NCBI GenBank assembly: GCA_045627185.1
Contig: JAZQNE010000006.1
Coordinates: 1 to 13,771 of the forward strand
DNA length: 13,771 nt
Reading direction: 5' to 3'
DNA from: SZUA-448 sp045627185
GTDB lineage: Bacteria > Bacillota > Clostridia > Lachnospirales > Lachnospiraceae
The notes beneath the pieces are model-generated. The model was not told the DNA's origin. It was given only the letters and a program-made list of their open reading frames with translations, and searched no databases. The position numbers were made by a program, and so were the translations under genes. Of the stretch, positions 1 to 6,227 are shown one piece after another (positions within the stretch are counted from its first letter, which is position 1; every line of letters begins with the position of its first letter).

Positions 1-600
1 GTTTGTACAGTTATAATAATGTCCGGTAATATAATTCTTAAGTTTTTCAACCTGAAGCTGAACCTTTGTATCGGAAGGTTCAAGCTCTTTCATTTCTCCA
101 AACTCGGCAAAAATGCCCATGAATTCGTTTGAAACAGCAGCTGTTTCTTCATCTGTGCGGTCTTTTGCCTTTTCTTCAAACTCCTTGAAGGCTTCGGTAT
201 TGCCCCACTGTTCTTTGGCCCGTTTTGAATATTCCTCAATACGGCTTTTATCAAATGCGTTAAAATCCATTTTTTTCACTCCTGTCGTCATAGTTTTTTG
301 AGCGAATTCGATAAGATTATCAAGATGCTCTCTTCTTAGCGAAAGCAGTTCTATCTGCTGCTTTAATGCCTTCTTTCTGTCGAAATCCGGGGCATCGATA
401 ATTCTTTTAATCTCTTTCAATGGAAATTCAAGCTCCTTAAACAGTAAAATCTGCTGCAGCCTTTCAAGTGCCGTATCGTCATACAGGCGGTAGCCCGCTT
501 CCGTATATTTGCCGGGTTTCAACAAATCTATGGAATCGTAATACTGCAGAGTGCGTATACTCACTCCCGTTAATTTGCTAACTTCATTTACTGTCATCAT
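1..600 (-). CDS. MerR-family transcriptional regulator with TipAS-like domain, C-terminus beyond window
   Basis: A DNA-binding activator/repressor of the MerR family. Exactly 200 codons are open from ATG at 600 to the window edge, with no stop, so the gene is partial. The N-terminal winged helix-turn-helix is clear: VSKLTGVSIRTLQYYDSIDLL (residues 7-27), then AGYRLYDD and LQQILLFKELEFPLKEIK, the standard MerR order. A helical dimerisation segment follows (about 78-105). From residue 111 the sequence (MDFNAFDKSRIEEYSKRAKEQW...) resembles the TipAS antibiotic-recognition domain of TipA-like regulators. The ribosome site GGAGAG lies about 6 nt before the start; a second ATG follows immediately. 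The ligand is unknown; TipA/Mta/SkgA-type proteins sense drugs and often control their own promoter. Nothing visible ties it to the phosphorylase/asparaginase genes upstream. Confidence 0.9.
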   Translation of the reverse strand, partial: MMTVNEVSKLTGVSIRTLQYYDSIDLLKPGKYTEAGYRLYDDTALERLQQILLFKELEFPLKEIKRIIDAPDFDRKKALKQQIELLSLRREHLDNLIEFAQKTMTTGVKKMDFNAFDKSRIEEYSKRAKEQWGNTEAFKEFEEKAKDRTDEETAAVSNEFMGIFAEFGEMKELEPSDTKVQLQVEKLKNYITGHYYNCTN

Positions 601-669
601 AGCTTTCTCTCCATGTTGCGCCAAGGCACGCAGGCCTTACGTTTTCTCAGCGGTTCACGCTCAATTGTT

Positions 670-700
670 ACCATACACTATAACGTAACGTGAGAGTCAA
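670..700 (-). promoter_or_regulatory. MerR-type promoter with 19-bp spacer and overlapping operator dyad
   Basis: Read on the minus strand, a -35 box TTGACT (700-695) and a -10 box TATGGT (675-670) are separated by exactly 19 bp, longer than the usual 17. This is the hallmark spacing of promoters activated by DNA distortion by MerR-family proteins. The spacer holds an imperfect dyad centred on ACGT-T-ACGT (about 678-694). It sits about 70 nt before the regulator's start codon, so autoregulation is likely (inference from family behaviour). Confidence 0.75.
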
Positions 701-757
701 TACCTTTTTTTATTTTTTTTTATCATATCATAAAATAAATCAACCGACAAATATCAT

Positions 758-1504
758 TTATATTCTTTTCAGTATTTCCAATGCGATAAAAAACTTATCC
801 ATATCATGATTTGCCTTATGAAGTCCGCTGTAATCGTATGAAATATCGCTCAAAACATCACCGGTCATAAGGAAATTGTAAAGCTCAAAGCCAAGATAAT
901 CGCAAACTGCCTGAACACCCGATACTTCCATTTCAACTGCAAGGCATCCCTCGGCAGTACGTTTTTCAAATTTATCTTTTGTCTCACGATAGAAAGCATC
1001 CGTTGTCCACGTTTTTCCTACAACATATGGAACATGGATTTCGTCAAAAATATTTTTGACACGCTCGTAATTCTTAACCTTTATGTAATCTGCAGGCGGA
1101 GCATAATGATAGCTCATGCCTTCTTCTCTGTACGCTTCGCAGGGAATAACGTATTTCCCCGATGTTGCCTCACGGTTTAAGCTTCCTGCCGATCCAAACA
1201 TAACAAACTTTGTTGCACCGGTAACCCAGTTAACTTCTATTACATCATTGCCCGCACCACTTGCTCCTACGTGTGTAAGATATGAAATAAAGCGTTCTCC
1301 GTCCGCCTCAAACAGGTAAATCGGTGTAAAACCGTTACATGCCCTGATATCCGAAACTTTTTCATGCTTATAATTATCAAGCATATTATCCATAATCTCT
1401 TTTGAGAACACAACCATACACTTATCGCAAATAAATTTCTTTTCTCCTATAATGTCTTCCGTTGAAATTAACGGTCTTGAACTGTCAAATGCATCGGTAA
1501 TCAT
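758..1504 (-). CDS. Nucleoside phosphorylase (purine/uridine phosphorylase family)
   Basis: A 248-residue PNP_UDP_1-type nucleoside phosphorylase, which splits a nucleoside with phosphate into free base and pentose-1-phosphate in the cytosol (salvage). Visible motifs are the phosphate/ribose-binding FGSAGSLN (103-110), TTDAFYRE (167-174), the ribose-binding AVEMEVSG (189-196, with the E-M-E core) and TGDVLSD (214-220), whose Asp is placed like the catalytic Asp of the hexameric NP-I subfamily. The N-terminus is longer than in the bacterial UP/DeoD core. The exact base specificity cannot be read; uridine phosphorylase-like is the best guess. AAGGAG lies 7 nt before ATG 1504. It starts 31 nt after the asparaginase stop with no terminator between, so the two are probably cotranscribed. 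No clear Rho-independent terminator follows its stop. Confidence 0.88.
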   Translation of the reverse strand: MITDAFDSSRPLISTEDIIGEKKFICDKCMVVFSKEIMDNMLDNYKHEKVSDIRACNGFTPIYLFEADGERFISYLTHVGASGAGNDVIEVNWVTGATKFVMFGSAGSLNREATSGKYVIPCEAYREEGMSYHYAPPADYIKVKNYERVKNIFDEIHVPYVVGKTWTTDAFYRETKDKFEKRTAEGCLAVEMEVSGVQAVCDYLGFELYNFLMTGDVLSDISYDYSGLHKANHDMDKFFIALEILKRI

Positions 1505-1535
1505 ATTTTTTCTCCTTTTTCCGAATTAATTTGTC

Positions 1536-2537
1536 TTACTCTTCTCCTCTGAGGTTTGTTTCCATAAGGCCGCATATGGTTTCTGAATCGTAATCCTTGC
1601 TGAAAAGGTAATACAGCTTGGCTACGGCAGCCTCGGTAGTCATATCCTTTCCGCTTACGGCACCCGCTTTTTTCAGAGCATTGCTTGTCTCATATGTGCC
1701 AAGAAGAACCGTCCCCTGCGGGCACTGTGTACAAACGGTAACAACCGTACCGTTTTTGAAAGCTTCCTCAATAATCGGAAGCAGTGCCTTGGCGTCACTT
1801 GGGATGTTGCCTGCTCCAAATGTCTCAATAACTACGCCCTTAAGGCTTTTTGTCATAATATTGTTGAATAACTCGAACTGAATTCCCGGGAAAACCTTTA
1901 TTACTCCAATCGGGATTTTCCTAAGTTCCTGGAAATGAAATTTCTCAGAAGGCTTCGGAAGCAGAATCGGGTCATTATAGTTAATCTCAATTCCTGCCTC
2001 TGCAAGAAGCGGGAAATTGGGAGATTTGAATGCCATAAAACCATCTGCCGAATACTTGATGGCACGGTTTCCGCGCAGAAGTTCACCGCGAAAATAAATA
2101 CATACCTCATTAATTTTCCCACTTGAGGCAATCATCATGGCGGCTATGATATTATCCTTTCCATCGCTTCTGATCTCACAGATCGGAATCTGCGAACCCG
2201 TGATAACAACCGGCTTCGAAAGATTCTCAAGCATGAATGACAGTGCCGATGCCGTATAAGCCATGGTATCCGTCCCGTGAAGAATTACAAAACCGTCATA
2301 TGAATTATAATTGTCATCAATAATCGCACCGATCTTGTTCCAGTCATCAACCATCATATTTGATGAATCAAGAAGGGGATTCATGTCGTAAATTTCCCAT
2401 TCGCACAAGTTTCCGTCCTGTAACTCGGGCATTTTATTCAGATGCTCGCGGAAGGTCTTCGGATCGGGCATATAGCCCTGCTCCGTCTTTGACATACCAA
2501 TTGTACCGCCTGTATTTATAATCAGTATTTTGCTCAT
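1536..2537 (-). CDS. ansA: Type I (cytosolic) L-asparaginase
   Basis: A 333-residue asparaginase, hydrolysing L-asparagine to L-aspartate and ammonia. No signal peptide or lipobox is present, consistent with the cytosolic type I class. Catalytic elements are complete: the first Thr motif TGGTIG (T12), the second motif HGTDTMAYTASAL (T89, D90) and the lysine in RGNRAIKYSADGF (K161), matching the T14/T91/D92/K163 arrangement of E. coli AsnA as I recall it. Length fits the family. The start at 2537 is fixed by an in-frame TGA 6 nt upstream of it. The only good Shine-Dalgarno is unusually distant (separate entry). It lies just after the terminator of the amino-acid transfer operon and 31 nt before the nucleoside phosphorylase. 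Its product L-Asp is the substrate expected for the racemase encoded at 9554-10270; that link is inference. Confidence 0.93.
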   Translation of the reverse strand: MSKILIINTGGTIGMSKTEQGYMPDPKTFREHLNKMPELQDGNLCEWEIYDMNPLLDSSNMMVDDWNKIGAIIDDNYNSYDGFVILHGTDTMAYTASALSFMLENLSKPVVITGSQIPICEIRSDGKDNIIAAMMIASSGKINEVCIYFRGELLRGNRAIKYSADGFMAFKSPNFPLLAEAGIEINYNDPILLPKPSEKFHFQELRKIPIGVIKVFPGIQFELFNNIMTKSLKGVVIETFGAGNIPSDAKALLPIIEEAFKNGTVVTVCTQCPQGTVLLGTYETSNALKKAGAVSGKDMTTEAAVAKLYYLFSKDYDSETICGLMETNLRGEE

Positions 2538-2546
2538 TTTTTGTCA

Positions 2547-2570
2547 CCGGCTGTTGCCGGAATCCTCCTT
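2547..2570 (-). promoter_or_regulatory. Distant Shine-Dalgarno separated from the asparaginase start by a hairpin
   Basis: On the minus strand AAGGAGG (2570-2564) is a near-perfect Shine-Dalgarno, but 26 nt separate it from ATG 2537. Between them lies a 5-bp GC hairpin, CCGGC-AACA-GCCGG (2560-2547). Folding it removes 14 nt and brings the site to an effective 12 nt from the start. No closer ribosome site and no alternative in-frame start exists, because TGA occurs two codons before the ATG. Confidence 0.55.
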
Positions 2571-2596
2571 GAAGTCTGTATCGGAATAATCACAAA

Positions 2597-2626
2597 AGAG
2601 AGACTGCCCTCTCAGACAATCTCTCT
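2597..2626 (-). terminator. Rho-independent terminator of the seven-gene operon
   Basis: On the minus strand a 12-bp stem (AGAGAGATTGTC with GGCAGTCTCTCT, two G-U pairs) closes a 6-nt loop and is followed by TTTGTGATT, a short U-run. It begins 30 nt after the lipoprotein stop at 2657 and precedes the asparaginase start, so it divides the acyl-transfer operon from the asparaginase/phosphorylase pair. The weak U-tract may allow some read-through. Confidence 0.75.
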
Positions 2627-2656
2627 AATTCCTTAGGTTTATGTATTTACGCAATG

Positions 2657-3268
2657 TCACAGAATAAGTGAATACTGAATTGAAATAACCTTGTCCTCTT
2701 TAATAATGAACATAATGTACATATTGTCCTTCTTATAAGTCATGGTATTATCAGAAATTTCACCATTTGTTCCAAAAGCAGCTGTAACCTGGTCCTTTGT
2801 TGAACCAATGCGGATACCCTCAGGAATAGCAGTCATATCATCAAGAATTGTAATAGCGAAAATCAGGTTCTTTCCGCCATTTTCATATGTTTCAAATTCA
2901 AAACCGTCATATGAATAAGTGTAGCTCTTACCTTCAAATGCACAGCTTGCAGCTTCAAAAGATGAAATCGGATTGCCGATTGCAAGAATTGTCTGTGCGG
3001 AATCATCATCGATGCAAATGTTGACATCCTTATAAACAAAAGCATAACCGTTAACCTTTGATTGTCCGGGTGTACCTGTTGTATCGGGAGCATTTGTAGG
3101 ATTGGGATTTGCGGGATCCGGTGTGGGGGTATCCTGCTTGCCACCCTGATTTGTATTGTTATTTACAGTACCTGTAACCGTGTTTGAGCCTGCGCCGCAT
3201 GCAACTGCAGAAAAAACAAAAGTCATAACAAGCAGCATGGCAATTGTAAGCTTAAATAATTTTTTCAT
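2657..3268 (-). CDS. Lipoprotein of unknown function, last gene of the operon
   Basis: A 203-residue predicted lipoprotein. Residues 1-24 form a basic, hydrophobic signal peptide ending in a lipobox-like AVA-C (Cys24). Residues about 28-72 are an Asn/Thr/Pro-rich spacer (DTPTPDPANPNPTNAPD). The C-terminal globular part (about 73-203) has two short related-looking segments, IGNPISSFEAASCAFEG and IGSTKDQVTAAFGT, reminiscent of the small tandem folds of BLIP/SmpA-like lipoproteins; I cannot assign a family. AAGGAG lies 8 nt before ATG 3268. It follows the SGNH-like gene by 57 nt with no terminator and precedes the 2597-2626 terminator, so it is probably an extracytoplasmic accessory of the acyl-transfer pathway (inference). 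Confidence 0.85.
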   Translation of the reverse strand: MKKLFKLTIAMLLVMTFVFSAVACGAGSNTVTGTVNNNTNQGGKQDTPTPDPANPNPTNAPDTTGTPGQSKVNGYAFVYKDVNICIDDDSAQTILAIGNPISSFEAASCAFEGKSYTYSYDGFEFETYENGGKNLIFAITILDDMTAIPEGIRIGSTKDQVTAAFGTNGEISDNTMTYKKDNMYIMFIIKEDKVISIQYSLIL

Positions 3269-3325
3269 AATCTGTCTCCTTTTTGACTCGAAACAAACTG
3301 CCGAAGGGCCGAAAGCCTGTATTTC

Positions 3326-4396
3326 TCAGTTTTCAGCTTCATCAGCAATTTTTTTCAGCTGAGCATCACGGTCAGCTATAAAGTCATTGTATTTCATTTT
3401 CCATGATTCTGCAAGTTTTTCTTCACCGCGACGGTCAGGAACATTACATTCATTAATCAGGAAATTTCCAAGATGCTTTGAAAGCTTGTCAGCACCCGAA
3501 AGATTCAGGTGAAGACCGCCATCGTAGGTATCTGTTGAGAAATCAAGGCCGATTTCATCAGCAAGCTCAAGATAATTGATATACTTGAGATTGTATTTTG
3601 AAGCATATGCCTCAACCTGCTCTTCCCACTCATCATACCAGTAAGGATAAAGGCTCGGAGCCTTCATAAGCACAAGCTCAACGCCTTTTTCTTCGCACAG
3701 TTCACGCATTTTGTCAAGGTATGACATGGCATTGCTGCCAAATGTGTAATCGGGAAGGATTTTGCCCCTCGGAACATTTTCGGCAGGACGCACGTCAACA
3801 CGCATGTAGTAGCCATTGTGCGAAACCTTTTCGGTCTTAAACATGTACTTAAAATCATCAGAGGTAAGCTCGGTAATTCGCGAATGGTAGCGGAGAATCG
3901 GGAAAACGTAATCAAGGAATTTTTCATCTTCCATCATTGACGCTTTGATGGCACCAACCTTTGATGCGGACCATCTCATTCCCTCAAGGCTCATTCGGTT
4001 GTATGCCTCACTCTGCGGCTCATTGTATTTAAGCGACAGAACGTTGAAAACAGCAACCTTGGGAGTTTCATAGCGGAGAGCATCCTCCAGCAGATAATAC
4101 GACTGCCAGATAAGCTGCTGAGCGCTTCCGCGGATATAGCTGTTTATGCCGTAATCATTCCAGAGCGTAACCGGATTGATATTCTCATAAACTTCGCAAT
4201 CACCGACAATAATAACATCATGATCTTTTTCATCTTCGTAATATTCCGCAATCAGTGCTCCTTCAACAACTCCCGTCACATATTTCGGAACAAGAAGCTT
4301 TGTCAGAAGGAACAGAACTCCCAGAACTATGACGGCTCCGAGAACAATTTTAAGAATAGTACTCTTCTTAACTGCCTTTTTCACACTAAACTCCAT
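3326..4396 (-). CDS. Membrane-anchored SGNH-like acyltransferase (DltD/AlgX-like)
   Basis: A 356-residue protein with a single N-terminal transmembrane helix (about 14-36) and an extracellular SGNH-hydrolase-like domain. It is expected to take the acyl group exported by the MBOAT and place it on a cell-surface polymer. Block I reads VIIVGDCEVYENI (61-73): the position of the nucleophilic Ser in DltD (GSSEL, from memory) is Cys67 here. The C-terminal Asp/His pair appears in DGGLHLNLSGADKLS (D292, H296), leaving a Cys-Asp-His triad. The ATG overlaps the MBOAT stop as TAATG and no Shine-Dalgarno is seen, so translation probably depends on coupling to the MBOAT. The C-terminal 35 residues are charged and helical. 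DltD-like is a functional analogy from operon position and fold, not a close match. Confidence 0.85.
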   Translation of the reverse strand: MEFSVKKAVKKSTILKIVLGAVIVLGVLFLLTKLLVPKYVTGVVEGALIAEYYEDEKDHDVIIVGDCEVYENINPVTLWNDYGINSYIRGSAQQLIWQSYYLLEDALRYETPKVAVFNVLSLKYNEPQSEAYNRMSLEGMRWSASKVGAIKASMMEDEKFLDYVFPILRYHSRITELTSDDFKYMFKTEKVSHNGYYMRVDVRPAENVPRGKILPDYTFGSNAMSYLDKMRELCEEKGVELVLMKAPSLYPYWYDEWEEQVEAYASKYNLKYINYLELADEIGLDFSTDTYDGGLHLNLSGADKLSKHLGNFLINECNVPDRRGEEKLAESWKMKYNDFIADRDAQLKKIADEAEN

Positions 4397-5988
4397 TAAA
4401 ATTGATTGTAAATAAACTGGCTTGCGTCATATCCTACGCCATATGCTCCTAAAAGAAGCACTGCAAGGAAAAGGCAGAACCATACGGCAAAACGTAATGC
4501 AAAAGCTTTTGTGGCAAGCTGTGAGCGGAAGCTCTTCCGTCTGGAAATAAGGCTTACCGTAATAAGAATAACCAGTCCCGCAAACAGTATGATATAATCC
4601 TTTGCAGTCAGTCCAAGCTTCAAAAGCGAACCGTCAAAAATGACTTTCCAGTTACCGGCGGTGAAAATTGTACCAAACATTTTGAAGGTCAGAGGAACAT
4701 CCCTGTAACAGTCAAAAGTTCTGAGGGCACTCATAAGAAGCACGGTTCTTACAACCTGGAAAAGCCTCCAGAAGAATTTCCCTTCAACCTTGAAATGCTT
4801 ATGGAACCATCTGTAGAAGGGCTCAAGCTCCTGGGAAATCATAATAACCACAAAGTTTCCGAGACCCCATACAATAAAGTTCCAGCTTGCACCGTGCCAG
4901 ATACCTGTTGCAAACCATACAACAAATGACGATACGTAAACAGGCACGCGTTTTCCTATTTTCTCACCAAGATGCTTCTTTGACCATCTTCCGAGATTCA
5001 GCATGGACTTGCTTACGGAAATGGGATAAAAGATGTAATCCGTAAACCAGGTACCCATGGTGATATGCCATCTGCGCCAGTATTCCGCAATATTCTTTGA
5101 GAAGAAAGGACGCTCGAAGTTTTCTTTAAGCTTAATTCCGAACATTTCGGCAATACCGATTGTGATATCAATACCGCCCGTAAAGTCAGCATACAGCTCA
5201 AAAGCATAGAAAAGCATGCCGACAAAAACATAAGCGCCTGTGTACTCGTCCGGTTTCTTGATAATGGCATTAACAGCCGTCAGAATTCTGTCGGCAATAA
5301 CAACCTTCTTGAAAAAGCCCCACAGAACACGCTGAGCGCCAAATCTAAGGGCGTTTATGTCAAAATCGCGGTCTTCATACAGCTGATGTCCAAGGTCCGA
5401 AAAACGGCTTATAGGGCCCTGTACAAGCTGCGGGAAAAATGAAACGAAAAGAGCGAACTTGAAGGGATTGCGTTCAGCATCAACAGACTCGCGGTAAACA
5501 TCAATAAGATATCCGAGAGACTGGAAAATGTAGAACGAAATACCCATGGGCATGGCAATGTCAAGAAAGCTCAGCTGCTTTTCGCCGCCAAACAGATGGA
5601 TAATTCCGTTAATATTTGAAATTGTAAAGTTAGTGTACTTAATAACCGCCAGCACGCCCAGGTTGAACAAAAGGCCGAAAAGCATCCAGCGCTTCTGACG
5701 TTTCTTTACGCCGGCCTTATATTCTTTCTTTTCGTCCTGCGTCATGTTTTCCTTGTTGGCCTTCATGTACGCCTTACGGGCAACCTTCAGCCGTTCAATC
5801 TGCAGTCCGGCAAAATATGTTGTCAGAATGGTCACAAGCAGATATACGCAGAAAAGCGGTCCCGCAATAAAGTAGAACACAAAGTCCGCAACAAGAAGCA
5901 CTATCCAGCGATAGTGCTTTGGCGCAAGATAATAAATCAGCAGTGTCAGCAGTACAAAGCCAATAAACTCATACGACGTAAAAAGCAT
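4396..5988 (-). CDS. DltB-like MBOAT acyltransferase with C-terminal tyrosine hexapeptide
   Basis: A polytopic membrane-bound O-acyltransferase (530 residues from ATG) that moves an acyl group from the carrier protein across the membrane. Family signatures are FFPQLVQGPISRF (about 184-196), WRRWHITMGTWFTDYIFYPI with His308, and GIWHGASWNFIVWG with the conserved His365; about ten or more hydrophobic segments are present. A charged loop at about 65-100 separates early helices. The protein ends in FIYNQF (Tyr527), like the extracytoplasmic C-terminal acyl-shuttle motif described for MBOAT systems lacking DltX. An in-frame TTG at 5994 is possible, but ATG 5988 has GAGG 7 nt upstream and is preferred; it lies 2 nt after the carrier-protein stop. 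The stop overlaps the SGNH gene start (TAATG). Confidence 0.94.
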   Translation of the reverse strand: MLFTSYEFIGFVLLTLLIYYLAPKHYRWIVLLVADFVFYFIAGPLFCVYLLVTILTTYFAGLQIERLKVARKAYMKANKENMTQDEKKEYKAGVKKRQKRWMLFGLLFNLGVLAVIKYTNFTISNINGIIHLFGGEKQLSFLDIAMPMGISFYIFQSLGYLIDVYRESVDAERNPFKFALFVSFFPQLVQGPISRFSDLGHQLYEDRDFDINALRFGAQRVLWGFFKKVVIADRILTAVNAIIKKPDEYTGAYVFVGMLFYAFELYADFTGGIDITIGIAEMFGIKLKENFERPFFSKNIAEYWRRWHITMGTWFTDYIFYPISVSKSMLNLGRWSKKHLGEKIGKRVPVYVSSFVVWFATGIWHGASWNFIVWGLGNFVVIMISQELEPFYRWFHKHFKVEGKFFWRLFQVVRTVLLMSALRTFDCYRDVPLTFKMFGTIFTAGNWKVIFDGSLLKLGLTAKDYIILFAGLVILITVSLISRRKSFRSQLATKAFALRFAVWFCLFLAVLLLGAYGVGYDASQFIYNQF

Positions 5989-5990
5989 AA

Positions 5991-6227
5991 TCAATCCTCG
6001 TCGTCATCAAGCATTTTCTGAACAAGATTCCAAAGTGCAGCAGCGGAATTGAAGTTCTCAGGGATAATTTTATCGGGAGAAACAACTACTCCGAACTCAT
6101 CTTCGATTCCGGTGATAATAGAGATAATATCGAAAGAATCAATAATCTTGCTGTCAATAAGAGTATTGCAGGTTTCAAAATCGATATCAGGGTGAAGTTC
6201 CTTTAAGATTGCGATAATTTTGTCCAT
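5991..6227 (-). CDS. Acyl carrier protein (DltC-like)
   Basis: A 78-residue acidic four-helix carrier protein. The 4'-phosphopantetheine attachment site is Ser31 in IDSFDIISII, the DS-hydrophobic-D signature of carrier proteins. The C-terminus is strongly acidic (DDDED). It should receive the activated amino acid as a thioester from the adenylation enzyme and present it to the MBOAT. Its ATG follows the adenylation gene's stop directly (TAAATG), with GGAG inside that gene's last codons as ribosome site, and the MBOAT begins 2 nt after its stop. This placing between adenylation enzyme and MBOAT argues for a DltC role rather than fatty-acid synthesis. Confidence 0.93.
   Translation of the reverse strand: MDKIIAILKELHPDIDFETCNTLIDSKIIDSFDIISIITGIEDEFGVVVSPDKIIPENFNSAAALWNLVQKMLDDDED

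Noticed and set aside
701..757. T-rich stretch after the nucleoside phosphorylase as terminator
   Set aside because: In the minus-strand transcript the run is A-rich, not U-rich, and only a weak AT stem (TTATGATATGATAA) is present.
2538..2596. A leader peptide ORF ending at the TGA just before the asparaginase start
   Set aside because: The frame is open (ending KEDSGNSR) but has no plausible start codon with a ribosome site before it runs back into the terminator.
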